A stretch of 64,000 bases of DNA from positions 7,891 to 71,890 of the forward strand of contig BBDR01000022.1 of NCBI GenBank assembly GCA_001312405.1. The letters run 5' to 3'. Below the pieces are notes generated by a model that ran no database searches, had not been told where the DNA came from, and worked only from the letters and a program-made list of their open reading frames with translations. This DNA comes from Clostridium sp. NkU-1 (GTDB lineage: Bacteria; Bacillota_A; Clostridia; Lachnospirales; Lachnospiraceae). This document shows, one piece after another, positions 37,918 through 47,724 of this stretch. Position 1 is the stretch's first letter, and the number at the start of each line of letters is the position of its first letter. The position numbers were made by a program, and so were the translations under genes.

Positions 37918-39186
37918 TTATCTGTAACCAACACCGCTTTCTTCGGCGCTTTCCGTCTCAAAAATCCCAAGCCTCAGCTTTTGTATAAAATCCTCGCGGT
38001 TTTCTTCTCTCTGGCTTTCCTGATGCTGTCCACGCTGTTCCTGCCTGCCGCCCTGCTCCTGCTGCTGGTTTAAGTAATCCGGCTCCTGCTTGTCTACCAG
38101 AACCTGGAAGGGCCGCTCTAAATTAGTTTCCAGAATGGAACCCAAATCGCCCGCTGACTGCGATAAAAGCTTTAGGGTTTTGCTTTCCGTACACAGAAGG
38201 GAAACACTGATTTGATTATCCTCATAAGAAATTTTTATGCGGATTTTTCCCAGATTATGCGGTTCCAATTGGATGTCCAGTTCCCCATTTCCTTCACGGA
38301 TCTGTTTTAAAATCTGTTCCGATAACTTTGCTTCCAATTCTTTCGAATTCTCTGCTCTTACAGTTGTAGGGACTTCCTCAGGCTTTTCAAGGTGTCTGTT
38401 CCAGAGACGTTCAGGCTCATAGGGCTTTTCCGGAAGGCTTTTCCCGATTTTATCCTGATCTTCTTCCACAGGGCCTGGTTTTTCCTGAGAACCGCTCTTG
38501 GAAAGAATCGCCACCGGTTCCTCTTCAGCTAAATCAGAAACTGTCTCTGCTGCTTTCATAAGCGGCTGCTCCGATAAAATATCCTTTTTCCCATCTGGGT
38601 CTACAGCTGCTTCCGGGTTCTGCCCTGCTATATCCTGAATCACAGGTTCCTTTTTCCCTGTTTTTTTGCAACATTGCCATTGTATTGAGGAAAGTGGGTT
38701 CCGGCGTTTCATTTGAACTATCCGTCAAGGTCGTGAAACTTCTCTCGTCAAGTTTTTCTGCTCCCACGCCATTTTCTGCAAGCTGCTGAAAACGAAGCTG
38801 ATCCAAAGCACGGAATGAATCCATTATCTGGACTTTTCCGCTTTCTTCCGGCACCAAAACCGGAGTCTGGGCCTCTCCAATAGCTTCCATAATCTGGAAC
38901 TCTGGTTCTTGTCCGGCTATTTGAAGCTGTTCCTCCGCCCCCTGAACTTTCGCCATTGCAGCCGCAGCAGCCAGAGCTGCAGCCTCTGATGCAACTTCCG
39001 CTGCAGGCGGATTTTCTTCAAAGGATTCCCTTGGTTCCTGGCTTTTTCCATCCTTCTTCTGAGTGCCGTTTTTTAACATGGCCTTAAACTCGGATAAGCC
39101 GTCAGCTACCTTTTCTTCTTTTTTTCCTACTGCTGGTCAGTTGTCTGGATAATAGATCCACACTGCTGTTTTTTTACCTCTGTCAT
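37918..39186 (-). CDS. fliK: Flagellar hook-length control protein FliK (frameshifted)
   Basis: FliK measures hook length and triggers the FlhB switch. ATG 39186 follows AAAGGAGTGAG. T7 runs near 39170 and 39133 and an A7-equivalent run near 38664-38670 break the frame; each needs one base less. The middle is long, Glu/Ala/Pro-rich and disordered. The C-terminal Flg_hook domain has GELDIQLEPHNLGKIRIKI and SLLCTESKTLKLLSQS. The very end is Gln/Arg/Glu-rich. About 420 codons. Confidence 0.9.
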
Positions 39187-39258
39187 CTTCTCACTCCTTT
39201 CTTTTCATGCCGTCAGGCATTTGATTTTATGGTAACTGCCAGAAGTTTTCCGGCAGGA

Positions 39259-39709
39259 TTACCTGCTTCCATGGACCGAGGTCGTATTGGAGACGAATTC
39301 CTCAATAAACAGCTCTTCGCTGCGCAGGACCTCTTTGTTATACTGCAAAAGCTTCTTTTCCTTCAGTTTTTCGATGGAGACCACTTCTTTTCTGGCCTCC
39401 ACCACTTCTTCCCGCTTTTGTTCCTCTTTTTTTTTCAATCTCTGAAGAACTCCCTGCTCGGCAAGAATTTTCTGCTGCATAAAGGTGATATAGGTCTCAT
39501 ATTCCCGCATCATACTAACGGCAATGCCCTGGCCTATCTCCTCCTGAAACCGGTTACATGCCTCTTTCCTACGGTCCGACAAGGCCTCAACCTTTTTTTT
39601 CCTGCCTGACTACCTGATCCACAATCTGAGCGTGCTCATTTTTTAAATTGTCCAGAACCTGGTCCTTGTAATTTAATACTGTATTAAGTGGAAAATTAAA
39701 CTTTTTCAT
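39259..39709 (-). CDS. fliJ: Flagellar export chaperone FliJ (one frameshift)
   Basis: FliJ is a coiled-coil stalk protein of the export ATPase. It starts at ATG 39709 (MKKFNFPLNTVLNYKDQVLD). The T8 near 39593-39600 should be T7, giving RQEKKVEALSDRRKEAC. It then continues through a long coiled coil (RLKKKEEQKREEVVEARKEV). About 149 codons. It lies between fliI and fliK as usual. Confidence 0.9.
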
Positions 39710-39731
39710 GCTCCACTTCCCCTTTCAGCAT

Positions 39732-41033
39732 CTATGCTAAAATCATCTTCATTTTCTTTAAGACCTCTTCATAACTGGCCTGCTCCTGTATTCCCTGACA
39801 CAGGAACTGATTGATTTTATCAATTTTGGATATAGCTATATCGAGCTTTGGGTTCGTGCCGGTTTTATAAGCACCAATGGAGATAAGGTCCTCATTTTTC
39901 TCATAAAGGCTTAACATATCCCGGAGCTGGGAAGCTAATTTCCGGTGTTCCTCTGAAACAATGTTGGTCATCAGACGCGAAATGCTGGCGCTTATGTCAA
40001 TGGCCGGGAAATGGTTGGCATTGGCCAGCTTTCGGCTTAGTACAATATGTCCATCAACAATACCTCTTACTGTATCCGCGATCGGCTCATTGGTATCATC
40101 ACCTTCCACCAAAACCGTGTAGATTCCCGTAATGGAACCTTCTCCAAAGTTGCCGCTTCGTTCCAGCAGCTTGGGAAATTCCGCATAAATAGAGGGAGTA
40201 TATCCTCTTGCCACCGGAGGCTCTCCGATTGCAAGCCCAATCTCTCTCTGAGCCATGGCAAAACGGGTCAGGGAATCCATCATAAGCAATACATCCTTGC
40301 CCTGATTCTTAAAGTATTCGGCTATGGTGGTAGCAACCAACGGGCACTTCATACGAAGCATGGCCGGCTGGTCTAAGGTAGCTACTACCAACACGGAACG
40401 TTTCATTCCTTCCGGTCCCAAGTCTTTTTCTATGAATTCACGGACTTCTCTTCCACGCTCCCCTACCAGGGCCACCACGTTAATATCTGCCTTTACATTT
40501 CTGGCAATCATGCCAAGCAAGGTACTCTTTCCCACACCGCTACCTGCAAAAATCCCAATACGCTGGCCTTTTCCAATGGTATTTAAGCCATCAATGGCCT
40601 TGACCCCAAATTCCAGCTTGTCCGTAATAGGCGGACGGGTCATGGGGTTGATATAAGGATTTTCTACGTAATAGTACCGGGGAGATTCAAAAGGTCCTTT
40701 CCCATCCATTGGTTCTCCCTTTGCATCGATGATCCGACCTCTTAAAAAATCTCCTACCGGTACCTTTAACCTGCGTTTTGTATTCCGGACAAAGCTGCCC
40801 GCAGCAATGCCATTCATATTTTCATAGGCCATAAGCTGTATTTTATCATCCTTAAAGCCCACCACTTCAACCGGTATCTGTTCCTGCCGGTCTTCATTGT
40901 AAATATAGGCAATGTCTCCGATACTGGCCCTTCCACCGGAGGCTTCCATGGACATCCCCACAATGTTTTCAATCTTCCCGATATGGTCGATTGTCTCAGT
41001 TTTTGTAATGAGATCCGTCAATTCCTTAAACAT
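39732..41033 (-). CDS. fliI: Flagellum-specific export ATPase FliI
   Basis: An F1-beta-like hexameric ATPase driving export. It is intact at 433 residues. Walker A is GIFAGSGVGKSTLLGMIARN near residue 160, Walker B VLLMMDSLTRFAMAQREIGL, and the family motif GEPPVARGYTPSIYAEFPKL is present. It lies between fliH and fliJ, 14 bp after fliH. Confidence 0.97.
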   Translation of the reverse strand: MFKELTDLITKTETIDHIGKIENIVGMSMEASGGRASIGDIAYIYNEDRQEQIPVEVVGFKDDKIQLMAYENMNGIAAGSFVRNTKRRLKVPVGDFLRGRIIDAKGEPMDGKGPFESPRYYYVENPYINPMTRPPITDKLEFGVKAIDGLNTIGKGQRIGIFAGSGVGKSTLLGMIARNVKADINVVALVGERGREVREFIEKDLGPEGMKRSVLVVATLDQPAMLRMKCPLVATTIAEYFKNQGKDVLLMMDSLTRFAMAQREIGLAIGEPPVARGYTPSIYAEFPKLLERSGNFGEGSITGIYTVLVEGDDTNEPIADTVRGIVDGHIVLSRKLANANHFPAIDISASISRLMTNIVSEEHRKLASQLRDMLSLYEKNEDLISIGAYKTGTNPKLDIAISKIDKINQFLCQGIQEQASYEEVLKKMKMILA

Positions 41034-41047
41034 GCAGGTTCCTCCTG

Positions 41048-41860
41048 TTACAGTCTGGCGTTATTAAGTATTCCTTTAATGTTTTCCAGCTGGGTATTCA
41101 CGCTGACATCAATAATTTCCTCCGGAAGCTCAATGATACAAGCTCCGTCCTCCTCATGATCCATGGCTATGATCTTGATATTCCCGGAAATGTGGGACAA
41201 TTCGCTTAACAGCCCCACATCTCCCTGTATCATCATTCCCGCATCTCTTTGGGATACATAAATTTTCACCCACTGGGTTTTCTTAAGCTTTCCCGCGGCA
41301 GCCACGATCATGCGTTTAATGATCTCACCGCTGGATCGCAGACTGGTCTGAATCACTTTTTCCGCAATGGTCAGAGTGACTTTTTTTTAAGTCATCAATA
41401 TATTTATCCAGTATCTTTTCCTTTTCCTGCGTAACGCTCTCAATCGTATTTTTCATGACCTCCAGGAATTCTTCCTGGCGCGCCTCAAGAACCGCTTTAT
41501 GTGCTTCATAGGCTTCTCTAAAGCCGTCCTCATATCCCGTGTCATATCCGGCCTGGCGCCCTTCTTCCATAGCTGAGCACGGAGCTTTTCCCCGTCCGAC
41601 TTAGCCTGGTTAAGGATATCTTCCGAATCCGCCTTTGCCTGGTCCAGAATCACCTGGCTCTTCTTTATGGCATCTTCGTATAACTCGGTAGTGTGAAGAT
41701 ACCTGTCATATCCCTGGTTTGCAGAATCTTCCCGCTCCGATTCCCTTTCCGGATTCTCTGTTTCATTTACCCTGATATTTTCAAATTCCCTGGTAAATCC
41801 GTACTCCAGAACACGGTCTGCCATCTGCATAGCCTTTATAATATTAGACAATGACATCAT
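41048..41860 (-). CDS. fliH: Flagellar export regulator FliH (two frameshifts)
   Basis: FliH forms the peripheral stalk regulating FliI. The N-terminal part is polar and helical (DQAKADSEDILNQAKSDGEK), the middle reads EGRQAGYDTGYEDGFREAYE (the G-repeat typical of FliH), and the C-terminal V-ATPase E-like domain has VKIYVSQRDAGMM and IELPEEIIDVSVNTQL. Breaks: a lost G near 41573 and T8 41391-41398 (T7 needed, giving DLKKVTLTIAEKV). It overlaps the end of fliG by 17 bases. Confidence 0.9.
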
Positions 41861-42848
41861 CCTTTCCGCCCTTATTGATGATCAGCTCACCCTCTTCTTC
41901 CAGACGCCTTATGATACCGACAATCCTCTGCTGAGCCTCTTCCACATCTTTTAAGCGTACATTGACGGTAACTTCCATATCGGACTGGATGCTTTCCTTC
42001 ATACGGGTTGACATATTGGAGAAAATAACTGTTGTCATCTGCTCGTTTGCATTCTTAAGGGCATAAACCATGTCACGCATATCGCACTCTCTGATAAAGC
42101 GCTGGATGGAACGATTGTCCATGGTAATGATATCCTCGAATACGAACATCTTCTTGCGGATGGTATCCGCCAGCTCCGCATCCTTTCTGCCCAGTTCGTC
42201 GAAGATAAGCTTTTCGTTGCTCCTGTCTATGTGGTTCATAACGTTTGCTATGTAATCAATACCTCCCACACTGGTGTAATCGGTAGTAAGGATGCCGGAG
42301 AACCGCTTCTTGATCTCATCTTCCACAATTTTAATTCCTTCAGGAGAAGCGCTTTCCATTCTGGCAATGGCCTCCACTACCTGCATGCGCTTTTCAGGGG
42401 CAAGCTCAGAAATGATCTGAGCCGCCATCTCCTCACTTGTATAAGAAAGAACCAGGGCAATGATCTGGGCTCTTTCATGCTGGAGGACGGAAAGCAGGTT
42501 CTTTACATCGCTTTTCCGGATAAACCCAAAGGATCTGGATTTCAGGGACTGGGTAACCTTTTGAAGCAGGCTGTTGGCCGTGCTTTCGCCGAAAGCTTTT
42601 TCCAGAACAGTTCTTGCATACTCCAAGCCTCCGTCAGTGACCACCTTTTGAGTCAGGCAGGTCTTATAAAATTCATCCAAAGTAGCTTCCGTCTGCTCTG
42701 CTTCCACATGTCCAAGCTTTGCCACTTCAAGAGTTAATTTCTCAATTTCATCTTCGGTTAAGTATTTGTACACTTTAGAAGCCTTATCCACTCCCAGTGA
42801 AACAACTACTGTTGCCGCTTTTTGTTCAGGCGTCAGATTAATTGTCAT
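41844..42848 (-). CDS. fliG: Flagellar motor switch protein FliG
   Basis: The torque-generating C-ring protein that contacts MotA. It is intact at 334 residues from ATG 42848 (GGAGG, 8 bases upstream). N-terminal LTPEQKAATVVVSLG, middle ERAQIIALVLSYTSEEMAAQ, and C-terminal charged motor helices RKKMFVFEDIITMDNRSIQR. It overlaps the fliF end and the fliH start. Confidence 0.96.
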   Translation of the reverse strand: MTINLTPEQKAATVVVSLGVDKASKVYKYLTEDEIEKLTLEVAKLGHVEAEQTEATLDEFYKTCLTQKVVTDGGLEYARTVLEKAFGESTANSLLQKVTQSLKSRSFGFIRKSDVKNLLSVLQHERAQIIALVLSYTSEEMAAQIISELAPEKRMQVVEAIARMESASPEGIKIVEDEIKKRFSGILTTDYTSVGGIDYIANVMNHIDRSNEKLIFDELGRKDAELADTIRKKMFVFEDIITMDNRSIQRFIRECDMRDMVYALKNANEQMTTVIFSNMSTRMKESIQSDMEVTVNVRLKDVEEAQQRIVGIIRRLEEEGELIINKGGKDDVIV

Positions 42849-44440
42849 TGTTACCGCCTCCATTCAACCATGTTTTCAGCAACTGAGCAGATATCTCTGG
42901 ATTCTGCTCTGCAAAATCGCGGACGCTCTGGCGCAGCTCTGCTCCCCTGTCTTCTTCAGGTTCCAGAATTGCCTGTTCTTTTTCAATTGCCTCCGACAGT
43001 TCCCCCATAACCGGCAGTTCCGGAACATCTTCCTGGCTTATCTCTGTGCCTTCCATTAGAGCATTCTTTTTCCTTCTGTGCCTTACTGCCAAAACTATAA
43101 TCAGAATAAGGAGAAGTACTCCTGCCAGAGCCGCAATCAGAATCCACTGATTGATCAAAATGCCGCTGGTATTTGCTTCCGCAGGAATATCAGGTGCCTG
43201 GGGTACTTCCACGGTATAGAAGGGTGCTGCCACGGCTGTTATTTTTTCCGCACGCTCTCCCTGAGGGATTCCTGCCGCATTTCCGGCTAAATCCCTTATG
43301 TCGTCAATGGACATGCTGCCGAATCCGGTTCCGTTTACCACTACGGAAACAGTGAGATTTTCCAAAGTTCCCGGATTGACCTGGCCCTGTTCTTTTATCT
43401 GATTCAAAAGATATTTTCTGGTCAGGCTGCTGGAACCATATGCGTTCTCCGCATCTGTCCCTCCTGCATTGTACTGAGGAATATCTGCATTGGCTTCTGA
43501 GCCGGCCACACCGGAAGCATTCTGTCCGCTTCCGGAATATTCCTTGAATATGGATTCTTCGGAGGTAAGACCCGTTTTATCTTTTTCATCGATCTTTTCG
43601 GGGGTATTGTAAACAATGCTCTCCCGAATCAGTTTTTCCATATTGACCGTGCCTTTTACGGACACACGAACATTGCCGTTTCCGTATACAGGTCCAAGGA
43701 CATTCAAGACCTTTGCAGAAATCTGATCTTCGATCATCCTGGTGATCTCTTCTCCTGCCTTACCGTTATTAATGTCCTCATCATCGGAACCGGTGGAAAC
43801 TTCCCGTCCATTTCCGTCAAATACAGAGACATTCTCAATGACCAATCCAGGTATGCTTCTGGATATAAGAAGCTGGATAGACTTTGCCTGCTCCTCCGTG
43901 GGAGATCCTCCATCCTTCATAACCACAACAGCCTGGGCACTGGACTCCTGTGCCGTGTCATCAGACAGTGCATATTTGGAGGGTTCTCCCAAAGCTATGG
44001 TTACATATGCCTCCTGTACGCCATCAAACACTTTAATAGTAGAACCGATTCTGGTTTCCAGATCATAAAGCTCAAACCTCCGCCGGTCTGAATCCGTAGT
44101 CATTAAGTTTACATTATTTTTGAATACATCATATGTAAAACCGCTTTTGGGATATCCTTCCGAAACCAGCTTTGCTCTGGTGGTGTCCAGCTGGGGCGTG
44201 GGCACCAGAATGTCACCGTTATGATACTGATAATCGATTCCGTCTTCCTGTAATTTTCCAATGATCTGTTTGGCTTCTTCGCTGCTGACACTTGGAAACA
44301 TCACCTCGTAAGGCTTCTCCCGCATGGACAGCGCGATCACAATTGCGCCCGCCACAACCGCCACGCCGACAGCGCCGATGATTATGGCTTTTTTTTACTT
44401 TATCATTCAGTTTTCCTAAAAGTTCCTTTATCTTTTCCAT
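42838..44440 (-). CDS. fliF: Flagellar MS-ring protein FliF (one frameshift)
   Basis: FliF forms the membrane ring base. It starts MEKIKELLGKLNDKVKKA. The T8 at 44389-44396 (T7 needed) splits the first membrane helix from the rest. The repaired sequence continues IIIGAVGVAVVAGAIVIAL, then the YscJ-like domain (LQEDGIDYQYHNGDILVPTP, EGYPKSGFTYDVF) and a second C-terminal membrane helix (WILIAALAGVLLLILIIVL) before the FliG-binding tail. About 534 codons. Confidence 0.95.
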
Positions 44441-44465
44441 CGCATCCGTCCGCCCTGTTATCTAC

Positions 44466-44776
44466 TTAAACGCTGATTCTTATAATCTCATTGTAGGCTT
44501 CCAGCGCCTTATTCCGAAGAGATGATAAAAGTTCTACAGATAACTGGGCTTTTGCTGCTGCCGCCGGTACGGTATGCGCATCGTCAATCTGGCCTGTTGA
44601 CAGCAGGTATTCCTGTGTCGTCAAATCTTCATCCGTGGTTCTTACGTTCTGAATAGCTTCTTTAAATATATCACGAAACACCGAACCTCCATCCTGTCCG
44701 GTTGTCACTTTCTTTTCGATTCCTATATTCCCGATGGACTCCATTGATCATAGGTCTTATAAACATCTGCTCCATC
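44466..44776 (-). CDS. fliE: Flagellar hook-basal body adaptor FliE (likely frameshift near start)
   Basis: FliE links the MS ring to the rod. The body is clear: SVFRDIFKEAIQNVRTTDED and AKAQLSVELLSSLRNKALEAYNEIIRI. A GGAGGT site stands before ATG 44776 (MEQMFIRPMI), but this frame must shift by one base near 44745 to reach the body. If not, translation would start at ATG 44744, which has no good ribosome binding site. About 103 codons. It directly follows flgB with no flgC between. Confidence 0.88.
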
Positions 44777-44792
44777 TCATATACCTCCCGTC

Positions 44793-45173
44793 TTAACCTT
44801 TAATAACAGTACGAAGCCTGCTAATTTCACTATTCAATGCATTCAGCTGATACTGATATTGAAGATTCGTTCTTGCCAGCTCTACATTCTCTACATCCAT
44901 GTTAACATTATTCCCGTCCATTCTTGCTGATTCATCCTTTGTTTCATGGATATAATGTCTGGAACTGCTTATGGCCTTCCCGATGTCTCTTGACGTACCC
45001 TCTTTTCCTGCCAGCAAACGTTTTCGGAATTCGTCCTCAAACGTTACATAACGAGCCTTATAGCCCGGAGTTTCTCCGTTAGCAATATTATTCAACGTTA
45101 CCTGCTGCTTTGACCACAGATAATCCAAAGTTTTCTCAGCCATTGAAATGCTATTCCCAAATATACCGTTCAT
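44793..45173 (-). CDS. flgB: Proximal rod protein FlgB
   Basis: First gene of the large fla/che operon. An intact 126-residue protein from ATG 45173 (GTGAGGA upstream; an in-frame start 21 bases earlier is less likely). Landmarks: AEKTLDYLWSKQQVTLNNIA with NGETPGYKARYVTFEDEF, and the C-terminal NVDMENVELARTNLQYQYQ-like helix. The strong promoter lies about 135 bp upstream. Confidence 0.95.
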   Translation of the reverse strand: MNGIFGNSISMAEKTLDYLWSKQQVTLNNIANGETPGYKARYVTFEDEFRKRLLAGKEGTSRDIGKAISSSRHYIHETKDESARMDGNNVNMDVENVELARTNLQYQYQLNALNSEISRLRTVIKG

Positions 45174-45459
45174 CCGATTGTTCCTCACTTTCATTCCCTT
45201 TGGATCTCTGGGAATTGTCTTTCGTCACAAAAAAATTACCTATTTTCAGTTAAATTTCGACAGGTTTTTTTTGTTTTTCCCTCTTTTTCTGTAATTTTTC
45301 TTACTATATTCTACATTTAATTACAGATTTTGTCAAGAAAGTTGTCAGGAAAATTTCTGTGAATCTTAAGAAAGTGTTATAGATGAAAAAAATCCTGATT
45401 TTGGCTAAGTGCATTCTGTTACCAGAACAGAACGTTCAGCCAAAACCAGGGTATCAAAT
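45174..45459 (-). other. Leader and spacer between flgB and the glycan locus
   Basis: It contains the fla/che promoter and a 5' leader of about 125 nt with A- and T-rich runs. No gene is visible. Base composition becomes AT-richer from here to the right. Confidence 0.5.
45308..45336 (-). promoter_or_regulatory. Vegetative (sigma-A) promoter of the fla/che operon
   Basis: Minus strand: exact TTGACA (45331-45336), 17-bp spacer, TAGAAT (45308-45313). It lies upstream of flgB with a leader of about 125 nt. The leader has an ATTCCC...GGGAAT hairpin, but I see no recognisable c-di-GMP riboswitch core. A second TTGACA-like copy sits just upstream. Confidence 0.8.
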
Positions 45460-47700
45460 TTACAGCAAAGATCTTTCTATCATACTCTTTATTTTTGTAG
45501 AGCTTGTTCCCTCTGTATATGGGAAAAATACCAGGTCAGCACCTTGTTTTTCCAAAAAAAGTCTTCTCTCCTAACCAGTCGGGATTATCAATGTAATCGC
45601 TTCCTGAAAACTGGCAGTCGAAGTGATACATTTTATAAGCATTTCTTGTTCCGCTATAGTGATACGGAATCTCGACTGCTTTATCTACATACCTGCAGGA
45701 ACGGACTATCTCTAATCTTTCTTGAAACGGAATATATGGATATGCTTTTTTATAGTCCATGACACCTTCATCTGTCACTACGCCCACAATCAAATAATCA
45801 CACTGCTCTTTTGCCTTTTTGAACATATTCAGATGCCCTATATGAAATAAATCGAATACTCCTGCAATATATCCGGTATGGTACTTTTTGGGCAATGAAT
45901 CCATATCTTTAACAGCAGCCGGTAACACTTCCTGTTTTCTTGGATATTCTGTATTTGAATCATATATACAATAATCTTCCACCCCCATTTGCTGCAGTTG
46001 ATGCACAATAGCGATATAATTCTTAATGCATATAATAATCCTGCTTTCCTCTTTCGGTATTTCCTCAATGATATGGGGTGATAAAATCTCTATCCCTTCC
46101 AGTTTGCTTCCCCACTTGGATCGGTCATTGTCAATGATAGCATAAATTTCATATTGGTTTTTAAATTGTGCAAGAAAACTTTTTGTAAAATTTCCTGAAC
46201 CAAATAAAATCAGCTTCTTCTTTTCTGCATCTCGGAATATATCTACAAAAATCTTTTGATACTCTGGGGCAGAATAATTGATTCTCTGTCTGTTGGTATG
46301 TACTACATCCTTATTTCTCTGGAATTTTTCATTAAAGCTTCTTAATTCTCTTTGATTTCTCAGCTTTGCCAGAAACTCCCAGGACATACGATGCCATAAT
46401 GCCATTTTTTCTTCCAGGCCATATTTATTAAAAAAAGTATTTTATTGGAATAATTGACTCCATCTCCAAATCACCAGCATAAACTGTTTCAATCATCCTG
46501 AGAATAATAACGTTGGCCGGATAATTTTCTTCATAGAATTCCTGATCATAAAAGACATATTTCCCGTTATTATAAAAGCAATTAATAGGAATCAGATCTA
46601 TATATCCTCTTCGTAATAAAATCCCCAGCTCTTTCTTAGACTCTTCCGCCTCTACATGCTCTGAAGACTGCAAAATGAACTCCCGAAACTTTTCTATTTC
46701 TTCTTTAAATGACTCCGGATTTTCTCTCACCAACCTGCGCAGGTGGGATACTGCTGTTTCACTTTCTACATAAGGCATATGATAGGAATTATGATGGTAT
46801 TCTCCTGCCAAGACATTCAGCCCATGATTCCTCAAATCTATCTCGTTTTCTTTGAGTTCTTGCAGCTTATGATCTCCTTCTTCATACAATGCCCGCTTTT
46901 CTACCGTATGATTATTCCTGATAATCGTTGCCATGGCATTTTCCCTGCCCCGATCCATGGAAACAGTCACATGATCTACATTTTCAAATGTATTGTCTTT
47001 CGAGCATTCTATTAAAAAAAGAATTAGCCATCGCATGAAACATTCCATTCTTAATGATACTCTTATATAGATACTCCTCTTCAAGGAATACAGAATCAGG
47101 GTAGTGATACATGGGAAAAAGCCTGATATCTAATTCTTCCACAGGAAGATAGTCTTCTGAATAAATTAGCTGAGGCATATCCAAGTTTGGCAAAACTGAA
47201 TAAAACTTCCTATTCGGCCACCCCGATAAATCCAATATATTGCATATTTCTTCTTTTGAATAATTCCGACCCTTAAGATTATTACTATCCTCTTTCAAAA
47301 GAGTGCGGTAATTCTCAATTCCATCAAAGCTCCTATTAGTAAAGGGGTCTCTATCACCACAAAAATAACGTAATCCCAAACGGTTATCCATGCCAAGTAA
47401 CAGCCTTCCTTTACTTTTCAGCAAACCTCTCCATGAGGAAAGAGCCTGAATGGGATTGGTAAGACGCTCTACCATACCAATCGCGACAATATAATCAAAA
47501 GCTTCCCTATATTGGTTTAAAAATTCTTTATTTAAAGCGGCAGTTCTATCTATGCAGATGACCTTCTTGCATTTTTCTTGCAAAAGCTCTTTGATACTGC
47601 TTTCCCTATCCTCAATACAAAGAACCTCTCCTTCCACACAAAAATCATACCAGTTAAGCAATCCTTTGGGCATATCCCAAATTATTTTATCTACCTCCAT
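45460..47700 (-). CDS. Methyltransferase-cytidylyltransferase multidomain protein (frameshifted)
   Basis: With three T7 runs read as T6 (near 47015, 46424 and 45553) this is one frame of about 745 codons. The N-terminal third is a class-I methyltransferase-like domain ([33 protein letters not shown]). The middle has a Rossmann-like module ([26 protein letters not shown]). The C-terminus is a CTP-transferase (cytidylyltransferase) domain with [20 protein letters not shown] (HxGH) and TSSTKI. ATG 47700 has GGAGG. It probably makes a CDP-activated alcohol for a phosphodiester-linked glycan. Three separate genes remain possible. Confidence 0.7.
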
Positions 47701-47724
47701 AGATGCCTCCATAAAATTCACTGA

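Noticed and set aside
45174..45300. c-di-GMP riboswitch in the flgB leader
   Set aside because: Expected from Clostridioides, but the conserved GEMM core is not present.
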